Shown piece after piece: positions 1 to 12,900 of a DNA stretch of 64,000 nucleotides. Positions within the stretch are counted from its first letter, which is position 1, and the number at the start of each line of letters is the position of its first letter. Source of the DNA: Brachypodius melanocephalos (Eukaryota; Chordata; Aves; Passeriformes; Pycnonotidae); the NCBI GenBank assembly GCA_013398615.1, contig VZSR01001685.1, positions 33,101,077 through 33,165,076 of the forward strand, in the 5' to 3' direction. Both the position numbers and the translations under genes were made by a program. The notes beneath the pieces are model-generated. The model made no database searches. It was not told the origin of the DNA and worked only from the letters and a program-made list of their open reading frames with translations.

Positions 1-3000
1 GTGTTGCAATTCAGAGTGCACCCCAAAGAAGCACTCAGCAGATGGCTACAGGGTTCCTCACAAGTTACCAGTTGTAATGGTTGTCACTCTGGTTCTTTTG
101 CACCCTAGTGCTCTCTCAAAGATCTTTTTGTCACCATTCACAACAATAAAAAAGAAACATTTTACCAAAGCCTATAAATCTCTGGTGGAGCCTGCTGTTC
201 CCAAAGTAAGAGCTTTCCCTTCAGTATGTCTCTCCCATGTTAAGAGGCTGGATAACATAGGCAGAAAGAACAGACGAGTGACCACCTTGTCCTGGCTACA
301 GAAAATCCAGTAAGTCAGCCTGATTTGTGTTTTGATATTAGGCTATTAGGGATGGCCCATTCTTTAGGCAAATTGTTAAGAAATGGCTACCAAAAGTGTT
401 TTATCATCCATGATTCAATGAATGAACAACAAAAATAAACCAGATGAGCATCAGTGAAACTTTGGAGAGCTGCAAAATGTTAAATCTTTCCTTTCTGCCT
501 CGTGCAGGCTTCTAGTTATGATTGATAGGAGAACCTTAAGTTCAGCAGAGGGGACATTTTAAACAATAAGTTCCCCATGATTTCAAGTGCAATTTTTCTT
601 GTGCTCCATTTGACATGTGGCAGGATCTAACAACATTGATTTGAACTCATCTAGTGAAGTGCCTGAATTTCTTGCAGTTACAGTGAAAGTTATGGAAATA
701 GGAATACATTAAAATGACCAGATATTAATATATTGTTTTGGAGACCAAGTGGACTTATAACAACCATGACAGTTTTTGTCTGAATTTGAGTTAACTGAAG
801 GAATCATTCCTATCATAAAATTAAATATTCACATCCATTATTATTATTGGACTAGAGACAATAATTTAAACTAATATCAAGATGCATTTTTAAAAATCAT
901 CAATCTGCCATCTTAACTACATTATATTCTACCTTCAGGCTCATGTTGTAGTTTTTATGAACATGATTCAAATAAATTGGCTCTTTTTCCTCGGTGGCTT
1001 CTTTAATTACTTTGTTATTATCCAAGGAACTGGTTTAATTTAAATGAACACAGTGTTCTTGCTACTACTACCCAGAGAAAACACAGACTCAGAACATGCT
1101 GTTTTGTAGTTACAGTGTGTGCTTCTGCATGTGGATGCCAAAACTGATTTGGGCTTACCTGTTTACCTGCCTTCATGTGATAACAGAAAACTCCTAACGA
1201 GATCAACATAGTCACTTTTCCTGAAGACCTTGTGTCTCCAGAAAAAGAGCAAAGGTAATTAGATAGGCAATTAGATTAAAGGACGCTGTTACAGAGCATT
1301 TGTTATATACCTAGATAACAGTTACTTCATTTTATGCAAGACAATGCTCCCTTACCAACTATTTGTATATTTTTAATCAAAGAAATGTGTGTAGCAAATA
1401 AAGACAATAAATTAACAGTATTTGCTGTTGTGTCTTTATATTTCTCTTATATGGGTTGGTAACTCAGTTCCACTCATGGGTGTAAGATTCTTTCTCCCCC
1501 TCCTTTTGGTGTCTTTCCAACTAAAGTACATAATAAAATACATAAGAGGGTGTTTGAAAAAAAAAATACAAGCAAACATTGGTACTTCATAAAATATTTA
1601 AAGACCTTACAAAAACTCAAAACTGTATTTCATTTCCTGAAACAGTTATAGTTTCAAACTCCATCTATTTCTTTTAAACCAAACCCATATGTGTTCGAGG
1701 CGGTTTTAATCTGTGGAAATACTTTATTTTTGTCTGGCCTGCATGAGTGAACATTAAGTATGAAGCAACAAGTATGGCACGTCAGGATATTGAGAAGCAA
1801 TTGTACTATCTCAAAGAACAAATTGTTAAAATCTGAGCAATTTCAGATTGTTTGTCTTCTTCTGTGATTAAATATGAGCTGCGTGACCACATTTTACAGC
1901 AATGGTCTAGGTAGATGGAATATTTTGATTTTTCTGTGTGTTTTAATGGGGAGAAGTCTTCCATCTGCTACAAGGCTGGCATGCTGTATCACCCCTCTAC
2001 AGAGGACACATGCACTATCCATGTTCAGAGCTGTGTTCTCATGGATGGTCGTATGGGGGCCAAATCATCACACAGATTACTTGCTATTGTTCTTCCTTTA
2101 TCACTTCCTTGATACTGGAGGAGCTCTCAGAGGCAGGCTGCTCAGGACAGGAGCACTGGGAGGAGCAGCTCCCAGTCTCTGGTCCCACAGCACGGACACC
2201 TTGGGAAGCCACTGCAGACCACGTGAAATGCAGCTCCTCCATGTGATGGCATTTCACACAGTGTTGTACAGACAGAAACCACTGCTCAAAACACCAGCCA
2301 GAGGAGTCAGGCTGGGTGTCTCACTGTGCTTAATCTGTGCTTGCTGTGGACAACAACCCTGGATGGCCCTGATGTGTCTCCAACATTTGATCTAATTTCT
2401 GTTGCTGTTAGTCAATTAATATTGTCATCACGAAATCAGAGGGAGAGAAAAGAGAGTATAAGAAAGCATCTGTGGTATTTTCTTTTTTAATACCATCTCT
2501 GTTGAGCATAAGGTTTATATTTGCTTAATTAGAAGTTTACTATAAACATGGTTGACCCTAAGGCCAATCTGATTTGTCTGAGAAAGGTAATAAGTTATCT
2601 GACAGAACAGTTTGATCTCTGAATAGGAATCTCAGTCCAGCTGAAGCCTGACTACATCCTCAAGCTTCCCATCCGTTTATCTCACGCATCTTTTACTGCA
2701 CCACAATTCCTCTTGCAGCAGCCTCAGACAAGTCAGTAAAAAAAAAATATAAAAAGCTTGTCTTTCCCTTTCAGATGGATGCTCTGCTGCCCACCACAGC
2801 GCTACACCCTGAACAATCATTGCTTCTTGTGACTACTAGGAACGTGTCAGGATCTTGAAAGAAGTAATTAGATGCCAACTTTGGATAATAGAGTATTTAA
2901 AAATCAATTAGCCTTAATGGGAATACTTCACAAGTTTTCTCATGATTCTGCTGTTTGACACGATGTGTTGAAGTGTGTCTCACAGACAAGTAATAGCCCA

Positions 3001-4295
3001 GTATCTCACGGGAAAGTGAAGCCTCCACTGTGATGTACTAAGAGTGCATTTTCCTGCTTCTGGAGTCCATTCATTTCTTGCCGTACCAGCATCAATGAAC
3101 TTCCTAGCTGCTGTCAGCGTGTTTAGTGCACATGTCAAGCCAGCACTGTGCTGCTCCTGACATCAAACAAACTGGCAGCTATCAAGATATTACCTTGAGC
3201 TGGCAAGAAAGAAAAATAACAGGAGAATATAAGGAACAATAACTGAAATACCTCATCTACCACCCCAAGTTTTCTATATGCTGTGGCCATAGAATAATTA
3301 ATCTGCACAGACAATGACATTAAGAGCGTTGAATAGGAACAAATCGTATCTTTTGCTTCACAGTCCATGGAAGTGTAGTTTTAAAGGTGAAGTTTTCTGG
3401 AGCACATTCTGCTTTTTCATTTCTTGGGGGTCTGTCTGGAGGCCAGTGTGGTCCAGTTTGCTCCCTTGCTGTAAGTGCATCCTTAAATATCTCATACCCA
3501 CAGAAGGCAGGTTACAGACAAAGCACTACTGGTCAGCTTGGTAATTTGAACACTTTTTGGATTTGTTTTATCCCTCTCTGTTTTCCCTCTGATGTTATGA
3601 TGGGGCTGATTATTGACTGATCCTTGGTTCATATATCTTTCTGAATACAACTCTCCCCAAATCACATTGACTTAAGCGTAAGATTTACTTCTAAGTACAT
3701 TAAAAATGCACATTTTGTTTTTATATCACTAATGAAAGGAAATCAAGGGACCAAAGAAATTCCAGTTCCTCCCCTATTCTCCTTTTTTTTTTACATCTCT
3801 GAGATCCAAGCACACAAGGAGTGGCAGATTTGGGCTCTATCCCCTTCTTTCCAGGATGTACCTTTTTTATTCCAGGGAATGACCAGCACCAACCATTTAC
3901 CAAGTTCTCCTAGGCAGAATTTTGCTTCACCTTTCCTGTTGATGCTACATGCAGCTGCTACACCAAATATTACCCCTGCTAACCCACCCCACAGAGAGGT
4001 GCTTGAGAAACAGCAGGGAGATGAGATATATGAGTTTCAGAGCCCAGTATAGTGAATATTTTGTCCCTTATCCCCAGCAGCAAAGTGCCAGCAGGGCAGA
4101 TCAAGCAATCCCCTCACTTTGCAGCAGCCCTTTGCCTGGGGGAAAATCCAGGGTCCAGTGCCTCATACAGCAATTGCCCTCTGATGTCTCAGATATGTGC
4201 TGTAAATCCTGGGCCGGGGATAGAAGGGAACAGAGAACATCAGCCCTGCTTTGTCCCCACTATTTATTGATTAAAACACCCCATCCTACTTGCAT
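1..4295. other. No gene seen; unique AT-rich sequence with a G+C-richer patch
   Basis: Mostly unique AT-rich DNA. The patch at about 2110-2390 is richer in G+C and hosts a 173-codon frame (1874-2395) overlapped by two frames of 65 and 78 codons in other registers, a pattern typical of composition rather than coding. Frames at 3732-4395 (106 and 148 codons) also overlap and end in the AC repeat. No landmark of a known mobile element was seen. Confidence 0.7.
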
Positions 4296-4360
4296 ACACA
4301 CACACACACACAAAACAAACAAAGAAACAAAACCCAAACCCAAAACAAATCCAAAGCAAA
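4296..4360. repeat. (AC)8 microsatellite with adjoining A/C-rich low-complexity tail
   Basis: Seventeen bases of perfect AC repeat (4296-4312) pass into AAACAAAC- and CCAAA-type A/C-rich sequence to about 4360. The plus strand of the whole stretch has no G apart from isolated positions. It may have decayed from a longer simple repeat. Confidence 0.9.
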
Positions 4361-4629
4361 CAGCTACTATTGAATTATTGGCCAAACCAACTTGATGTTT
4401 TGCTGGTGCTGTTTTTTAAAATGATTTTGGTGTTGAGCTAGTTTGATATATTTTAAATATTTCAGGAATTGAACAGAATGGCTGCTCATGTAGTAGGTAA
4501 ATATTTGTCTGCTGTGCATACTAAGAGCACAAAGGTACTGCATGGGCAAGGAAATAGCAAAGATATTTAAAAATGCTTCATAAGCTAAGTAAACAAAAAC
4601 ACATATATAAATCAAAAATAGCATAAATC

Positions 4630-4990
4630 AAATTTTGTCTGTGGGGTGCCCTTTCGAGCATCAGAGCGTGGGAAGAGACTGCTGTGAAACATTAAAAAAA
4701 AATAGCTCTATTTGCATCATTTCAGTGGTTCCAAACAAAACAGCCATCATTGCATGAGATGAATAAGGGATGCACTTTCCCCTGTCATTTTGCCTGGCAC
4801 TTTCTGACATGAGCTCAAACTTTAAGCAGCACTCAGCCAATCCTGCAGCATTTTCATATCACTTTGGCCATAAAATAAATAAATAAGCAAACCCACCCAG
4901 ATGCAGCAGCATATCTGCGTAAATGGATTGTTCAGAAATCTCTCCTTGAAGTTAGTTTCTCAGGCTTTTTAAATGGGTTGCCTTGGGCTC
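4630..4990. promoter_or_regulatory. Candidate conserved non-coding element
   Basis: Unique sequence without simple repeats, carrying an octamer ATTTGCAT at 4710-4717 and three CpGs in otherwise CpG-poor DNA, with no open frame of note. The even texture is what conserved vertebrate enhancers often show. I have no alignment, so conservation is a guess. Confidence 0.2.
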
Positions 4991-7851
4991 ATATATCTCT
5001 TTAAGTACCAACACTATGAATCACCTTAAAGAACTTCTTAAAAAAAATGGGAAAAAGAAAAAAAACCCTCTCCTGTTGTAATAAAAATGAAAAATGGAGC
5101 TCCTTCTGGCTTCCACTATCTAAGAACTGTGTCATTGCTTTCTTTTCCTTCTTATTCTAGTTTGTAGACTTAAGGAATCAACATTTCCCAGGATTTGGCT
5201 GACAAATATTTGTATATGAAAGCACCTGCATGATTAAACAGAACAACATGCTTTTAGCTTGTCCTTTACTGTGCTTAGCAATCAATTCTTTTGCAGATTT
5301 GCATGGTTATGGTGGCACAGTAGCAAGCACCTCTAAGCACTTGTTTCATCTACCCCACTTTTGCAAGTGCTTATCTTTCAAATATATTAAAAAATATTGC
5401 TTTGGGCTGTGCAAGGTAATAGCTAGGACCTCGAGAAAGGCACAGGACCACTGCTTCACACTGCTCCTGGAAGCAGATGGGAATGTAGGGTATGGCAGCA
5501 CCATGTCCCCTTTTCCCAAAGCAACAGGTAGGATCAGATAACTCAGTTGGAGTAGATGGACAAGACTCCCTCTTAGCTGCCCCCATCATGCTGTTGGCTG
5601 TTTGGTGGGTTTATTTAATGCTGCTGTTGCCAGTAAAGGCAGCCTGCAGCAGAGAGGAGGCTCCTGTGTGCCTGTCCCACTCCCTTGGGCATGAAGCCAA
5701 CCCATGTTCCCTTGTCTTTTCATCTCTCTTTTACTAAAGATGGTGAAGAATTTTACTATGTTTTTTTTACTGATGGTGAAGTATTCATTTTTAGTCATGA
5801 TAATCTATTACATTTAAAAAGCAAAGTTTAGAATTGGGGATTGGTTATTTCTCTGAAGTGACTATCTTAAGACTTTAAACAAAATAACAAGACTGAATTT
5901 TGCAATTCTTTGCAAAAATCTATTGCAAGGGGGGAAAAAAGATAAAAGGAGAGCAGTAAAAAAAATCAGGGCTGTATTTAGCATCAGAATATGTTCAAGT
6001 ATGGAAGTATTTTCTGTTTTCCAGTCAAAGGAGACAAAGGATGGGAATACAGGGAGGGAAGGCATCCCATTGATGATTTTGTTTGTAACTGTCTGGTTTC
6101 CTGTTCTAATTTGTTTTCATAGAGGCTTTCCCTTCATCAGCCCACTGCCTGCTCTGCTCCTGCTTTTGAGCCCTTTCAGGTCTGAGAGCAGCTGTGCTAG
6201 CCTTGAACATCACTGCATAGCTGGGCAGAGCCAGTGATGACCCCGTGGGATACTGAGAGGCTGCAATATCCCCCGGGGTGCTTTGATACAGATTAGGGTC
6301 TGGAGGTACTGAAGACAAGCCCCTTTTCTCCTCTGATCTTGCCATCAGGAAGTGCAGAGGAGGAGGGGGACCATTTCACCTGCACTCTGGGATCTGGCAT
6401 CGAATCACCTTCTGGGGATGGGATGCAGAACACGAACAGAATAAATTCATCTGGAAGGAGCTCTTGTGCCCAGAGAACAGTCCTATAGTCAGGAGAGTGA
6501 AGCTGTGCATTTATATGCAGTGTGGAGGGTTGGCGAGGCTGCTCTCTGTGCTCCAAGCACTCTCTTGCTTAGACTTCAACATGACAGACAGCCATCAGGT
6601 GCAGACACAGATGGGAGATGTAGGAATTCTTCCTAGAGAGGACTGAAATAGCTCCTGACATTCAGAGAGCTGCACTGGAGATGGACACTTCACAGAGATG
6701 TGGGTAAAAACTGCCGTGGCTCAACGTGAGGGGGTGGATAACGTGGAAGAAACTCTGTCTCCTGCGGAAAATATCTTAGCACATCCTGAAAAGAGGTGTC
6801 TTCTCTGGGCTGGGAGCACCTGAAGCAGCTTAGCCAACTCCTCTGCTCTCATGGAGCAGCTGAAGCAGTTGGAAATTTGATATTCTTTTCCCACATCCAG
6901 GTTTGAGTGCTCCTCACTGCTGCTTCAGGGAATCCCAGGTGCTGCTACCTGCCCACTGTGAAGGGCCCACTTCAACATTCCCTGAAATGCAGGGGCACAT
7001 CACATGTCTTCCCTGAATTATGCACAGATCGGTTATTGAAACGGAGGTTCAGGGTTACCTTACTAACAGCCTTGAAGGATTGAGCACTGAAGTGGTACTC
7101 TGTGCAAATGGATCAGGAATTTTCTTTCCATTCAATCATCCCTTTCTGTTTGCGGTGTGAGCCTTTCTTTTCCCACATACAACAAATTGCAGCGCCAGGT
7201 TTTGGGCTGCCACTGCTTTTGTACTTCTGGTTTGGTTTTTTTTAATGTGCCCATGGAAGCAAAGAGCAAGCAGAGTAATCTTAGGTGGAGTAGAGATGCT
7301 TCAGATAGGAGCTTGTTAAAAACCACCACCTCTGCATGGTGAGGTGAGAAAAATGGCATCCAGTGTTGTACTTTTCCAAAAGAAAAGGAAGAACGTGGCA
7401 AATTAGCAGCCAGGAATTAAAGACAGGTAAAATGCCGCATTGTCTCACTTGGACAGGATTGGTGTTGGTTAATCAGTGCTTCAGCAGCTAAGCTGTGAAG
7501 GGATGACACACACCTCAAACCTGTGGTGATTCACAAGCAGCACAGCACATACCAGCAGGAGCAGCCATGGGATTCCACATGAGCAACGTTCTTTCATTCA
7601 GAAAGGTTTCAACAAGCCCTAACTCAGCCTCTCACAAATTCTCTATCAGGGAAATTCTTTGTCCTGCTTCACTTCTATCCGGTCCCGGGCTGGAATGAAG
7701 AAAATATTTAACCGTGCTCATTCAGAAGCACTACAAATAAGGAGTGCACTGAAAGCACAGAGGGATTTTCACGTAAAAAGAGTGAAAAACCTTAGAACGA
7801 ACAGCATTAGATCAAGGTGCAAACCAGCAGCACCTGCACTTTTATTACATG

Positions 7852-7865
7852 CACACACACACACA
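7852..7865. repeat. (CA)7 microsatellite
   Basis: Fourteen bases of perfect CA dinucleotide repeat, followed by ACAGAGATACACGCAGACC-type imperfect continuation. Confidence 0.9.
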
Positions 7866-8159
7866 ACAGAGATACACGCAGACCCCAAATTGCCTGGTTG
7901 GCACTTATCCTTTCTTTAATTTCTGAGGAATATTATTGAAATGAACCTTGGATATTGTATTCTGAAATGGGTATAACACAACGCCTCAACCTGCCCCCAT
8001 ACTGCAATCTTTCATTCCAACCCCAGCCCCAACCCCAATGGACTTGTCAGCAGTTTCTATCATTAGCAACATAATCCCTCCTCTCCCCCTCTCTTTCTTT
8101 TTTATGTTTTCCCAGGGCTGCACCAATAATGAATAATTTACCAGTGTGGAGAAAGAAAA

Positions 8160-8370
8160 GTGTCACTACTGGAGTCTCAAGGCTCATCACTCACAAACCT
8201 GTCACATGGTCAAGAGTCATCAGTGCCATTATTTGTGTGAAGAGAAATTAGCACTAATCTACTGCTGAGTCTCTTGCTCCAGCCACTGTAAATGGTGCCA
8301 GATTCTTAACAGAGCAGATTGTCTGTGCCACTACAAATTGCTTATCTCAGTAAAGTTTAAAAAAGGAAAA
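8160..8370. promoter_or_regulatory. Candidate conserved non-coding element
   Basis: A repeat-free unique segment lying between a pyrimidine-rich stretch (8070-8110) and an A-rich run (8360-8372). Short factor-like words include TGACACTGG-type and TAATCTAC sequences, but none is diagnostic. Only its unique, even texture recommends it. Confidence 0.15.
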
Positions 8371-9868
8371 AAGCCTCCTCACTCACTTCACAAAGGACAT
8401 CTCACATGTGTTTAGAATTAGAGGAGAGGCACTGTAATGCAAAGGGCTGTTACCTTTCCCACACTGGAGAAGTGCTAGAGATTTGATTTGCCTCTCTGGT
8501 ATTAATAAATAGCATTGAGTCCAGAGAAGGGGATCCAAGCAGGGCTTTCAAAGGTGCAGATTCCTGTGCAAAAAGGAGATAAGGCTTTCCATGTCACAGA
8601 ATAAGCATGGGAATGCTAAGATTTTCATTTTAGGGAGGAAAGGAAACGCCCTGTACTGAAGTATGAAACATAAACAAGGCACAAAATAGAACAAAATGGT
8701 GCCTTGAGTAAATAATCAGGGCAACAATGAGAACTATTGTGTGAGGGGCATCCTCCTGTGAAAAAGGGAAGAGATGGGTAATGTGCTCAATTTGCTCCAG
8801 CAGTCATTTCCATCCATCAGTCCAGGGATTTTAAACCTGCTACTGTCAGCAGGTTTTTGGAACACCCACTACACAAAATCCACAGCAAAAGCAAAGCTGC
8901 CATTGGCCCAGCTCATCCCAGTGGCAGAAGAAGTGACAGCTGTGGCTCAGAGGCAGAAAATCCCACAGTCCCTCCTCAAGGCCTCCGTGGATCCCATCAA
9001 AGGGCAAGGTTTGTTCCCCACTGGGGACCAGCCCCCACATCTGGTGAAGTCCAAGCAGAGTTCTTATAAGAAAAAAACTGCTTCTGTCTCTAAAGGTTTG
9101 AAATAATTTCATTTTCTCTCTCCGTGCTTCCTTTTGTTTGAAATAATTCTCCAATATTAATTTCTAGCAAAATAAACCTGTGTGAATAAATGAATTATGA
9201 GTCTAAAATGTAGTCCTTTGGATCATGAGAGAAGCCAGCCTCAAGTCAGATACGTGACTTTATAAAACAAAATTTGGAAGCACAAACTTTTATTTTTTTA
9301 TTTTGATCAGAAAAGTACTTAATTGGTTAAAAAGCCTTTCCTTTTCTCACTCTGGGAGGATATGCAGGGAGCCAGGTCTCCAGCCTGGCCCTGTGCCCAG
9401 CAGTCAGCCTTTAGGATTGCCCTGACACTTCTTGGCAGCAGAGCTTTGCCAAAACACACTCTGAGGGCAGCCCCCAGCTACAGCAGCCAGCGCAATCCCC
9501 GGGGTGGGAGAAACATGAGGAACATCACACAGCCTTGGGCTGCACTATGGTTTGCACCTAAGAGCCTCCAAGGACACCACACATCCTGAATGCCAAAAAT
9601 TCACCCCCTGGCAGCCCTTGGAGGTCACTCTGTCTCCACCTGAACCTGCAACAAGACTGAGCTTGCTGTGGGGGAAAACAGGGAAGGACGGTGCAGCCTG
9701 GAGGTCTCAGTGTCACAGGGAGAGGAGGGCTCCTTAGTGCTGGGATTGGGAGGGACCCCAGAAGTGCCCAGCACATATGGAAATACGTGCATCCAAACAA
9801 AAAATGCAAACCTCTAAGAGCTTTTAGACAGCAAAGTAAGTGTGGGATTTAAAGTCCAAAGATCATTG

Positions 9869-9871
<3 letters not shown>

Positions 9872-9914
<43 letters not shown>
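9872..9914. repeat. Uninterrupted poly-T tract, 43 bases
   Basis: Forty-three consecutive T residues, the longest homopolymer in the window. It could be the poly-A tail of a minus-strand retrocopy or simply an expanded homopolymer. The sequence to its right (9915-10400) matches no transcript I recognise, and I saw no direct repeat bracketing a possible insert. Tracts of this length are prone to assembly and sequencing length error. Confidence 0.97.
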
Positions 9915-12900
9915 CTTTAACTGGAAAAAGGCAGAATCTCACACAAGTTTTCTGTCACTTGTGCAAACTAGTGGTCCTAAAGTTGGAATTCTTGGAATTC
10001 TGACTGAATTTCCTGAGTGCCTTTCCAAAACATATCCTCTCCACTATCCCTCTTGTCTTGATTTTGATTGTATTGCCACTCAAGATTGGGAAGTGGCCAT
10101 TCTTTAGAAAACTTAGCAGAGGAGCAGCCCAAAAACATCCAGATTCTCTTTCCTTCCACTTTTCCCTGCTGCTCAAAGTCATCTGTTCCACTGTAGCTGA
10201 GTGTCCCAAATCAACACACACCACTGCCAAGGAATCTCCACCTCACTGCATTCACTGCATCCCCAGGGCTGACGCCCTTGCCCAGGGTCAAGGATTCTGT
10301 TACTCATCACATCCTTGCCAAGAGAAATTACCCACTTTACGAAAAACTAAGGCATTACAAATGTTTTCTGTGACTGTGGGACCAGGAATCCTGGGAGGGA
10401 ACTGACCCTCAGTGAAGTCCAGTTATTGAAGAGCAGGATGAGATCAGTGAAAGAGCTGCTTGACTGAAGAGGCATCTAGTGGTGCTGGGGATCATGTCAC
10501 TGTCTCTTGCCTCTGTTCCTCTTTATCTCTGCACAGCAAATCACTGCTGCTGTTTCAGCTCACTAGAGCAAAGATGCAGAAACCTCAATTAAAGTGTTTG
10601 AAGGTACTCTTCAGAAAGAAAGTGAACATGGCTGAGATAGGCCCTATTCAGACATGGATTTTACTGCGATTTTGCTCAGGAACTCCTGATGCTTTCTAGC
10701 TCCCTGAGCACATCTGTTGCTGGAAACATAACAGTATTTACCTTGTTAAAAGCAGCTTGTGTCAAAAAGCATCAAGAAGGAGCAGAGTGGCTGTGGAGGC
10801 TCCTGGGAGAGATTTCCTCCATGTGCTGCTCCCAGCAGCCTGCAAGGTGAAGGAGAGGACACCCTCAGCCCCTTGCCTGGACTGGCTACAAAGGCAGTCT
10901 TGGCAAATCACAGCCCCTCAATTAACCACGGGAGGATTGGTCTCCACCTTCCACAGGGAGGGCAAGAAATCCAGCTGCTAAATTGCCTTACATCACTCAA
11001 TTGGCAAACAAGGGCTTTCTTCATGTGGCAAGGCGTGTGTCGAAGCCATGAAACCTGCAACTGGCTTCCTCTGTGATTTTCCAGTGTCTCCACCCCCAGC
11101 ATGGAATCATCAGGCTGGGTGATGGGACCCTGGTGCTGCCTGGCTAGATGAGAACCTCACAGATGACAGAGTAACACCCACAAAAGGAATTTTGGGTTCC
11201 TGCAGCTCCATCTATCCTGCCCAGCATTTCGGTCTTTTCAGTCACTTTTATTTTGCCTTCAAGAAAGAAGTTTATTATGACCTTTGCTCAGAGCAACTGG
11301 AACCAGCCTGAAAGATGAAATCTGTAACATATCTGGTGATGTCAGCTCACACTTTTCTGCAAGCCTCCCCCGGACTGAGTCACAGCAGGAGGGTTCAAAG
11401 TCAATACTCAATAGCATGAGCTTAAAGATATACTGCCACTGGCCTAATTTATTCATAATTCCAAGTGCAGTGAATTTGCCTGACTTGTTGCTGCTCCTTT
11501 GTCTATCTCCCAGTGCGAACAAAGAAGGATGCCCTTCCTATATTAGTAACAAGCTTGACGTGATTCAATTATTTTCATTTACAAATACAGCTGAAGTACT
11601 TGCTTTAGTTATTTCATAACACACATTTTATGCCTTTGTACCTTGCCAGGCATCAGACTTTAAAAAAAAATTCAGAAGTAAAAGTATTATAGGAAGACTC
11701 TGGCCATGTTTAACATGTTCATGGCAAACTGTTCTGTGTCAAATGTGCATCCCAAAGCCTTGTTCAGCAGCTGTGGATGCTTCCAAATGATGCTAAGACA
11801 GATCAGAGTAGCAATCTGCCTCAGAAAGAAAAGCTTAGATCACCCACCACATGTATGACCTCCTGAAAAAGCTCTTTGGCTGGTAAAGTCCATTAGAACC
11901 TGCTAAAGAGATGTGATGCACATGCATTGAGACCTCTGGGCACGTTGCTCTCTTGCACCATCTAACCAGGCACGAATGGCTGGTAAATGCATTGGTCTAC
12001 CAGTGCTTCAATATACCATCCACCATCTAGACTGGCTGCTCTCACAAGCAGCAAGCACTCCCTAAGCAGGGGAATGTTGTTTTTGTCTCTGCAGAACTGT
12101 TGACTCATGATGCCTTGTGATACATTTCTTGCTCTGCCATGGCTCTGAGCAGGGTGGTCTCATAAACCTCTGCCAAAGCAGCTCCTACTGCAGGAACACT
12201 GCAAAACTAGTAGCACCACTCATGAATGCCAATATTTCCCAGTGATTTGATGAGCCTCTCTTGAAAAAAAATTTCTCTTTTGTCCAAAGAACTCTCTGAT
12301 TGATGTAGTCTGCAGCATTTGTCTTTTGTCAATTCATGCTTGCCTCGTGATGCTGTGATAAATCACAAGTGCTATGGTGCACTAGTTGGTTTTGTTGCAC
12401 TCCAAACCCATTGCAAATATAGATGTAAACCATTGCTTCAAAACTTAACCTCTTTTTTTTTTCCAGCTTTCTTTACAGAGGCATGTTTTACAACTACTGA
12501 TGTCTGCTTTCTCTCACACTTTATTATTATAAATTAGCAGGGTCAAAGAGCTCCCCTTAGGAAGGTTTAAAACAACACTTTTCCCCTTTGGTTTTAATGC
12601 CCTACACCAGTTTCTGTGCCATCTACTGTGTAGCAGCACACCTCCCACTTGCCTTTGTGATCCTAAATATCTGTGCCCTGATTCATTGTTGGGGCATGCA
12701 GTGGGAGCCAGATCACAGCACTTTCATGCAGACCTTTTTATAAGAGCACAACAGTCTCCGTTAAAAGAAAGGAAATCTCTTGCTTGAGGGAAAACAAAAA
12801 CACAAATGCAGGCACAAAAAACCCCACAGCAACCTTATATTATAGTCTGCAGCTAAATCTGGGGCTGTGGACCTCAAGCCAAAACATAACCACCATTTAG

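Larger units (their letters stand above)
4991..9871. other. No gene seen; mixed unique sequence
   Basis: G+C-richer sequence at about 5420-5720 and 6120-6900, with opposing frames of 60-104 codons and none recognisable. Another G+C-rich stretch at 9340-9750 contains CCCCGGGG and overlapping frames on both strands (60-88 codons). The frame at 8774-9106 (110 codons) is opposed by 102 minus codons. A short CA repeat and one weak element candidate are listed separately. Confidence 0.65.

Noticed and set aside
1874..2395. 173-codon plus frame
   Set aside because: It extends through a G+C-richer patch where stops are rarer, and two other plus-strand frames overlap it. No known motifs.
5140..5170. 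Pyrimidine tract ending in TTCTAG that looks like a splice acceptor
   Set aside because: The sequence after it has no sustained open frame leading to a donor site, and such tracts are frequent in AT-rich DNA.
9857..10500. Minus-strand retrocopy with the 43-base T run as its tail
   Set aside because: No direct repeat was found beyond the putative insert and its reverse complement matches no transcript I recognise; kept only as a homopolymer finding.
11095..11140. GGAATCATCAGGCTGGGTGA, thought to be the start of an antisense CR1
   Set aside because: Only a loose resemblance to the CR1 3' end, and the sequence after it does not continue as CR1.
11700..12260. Possible old interspersed repeat
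   Set aside because: None of the CR1 or LTR landmark strings occur; it reads as unique sequence.
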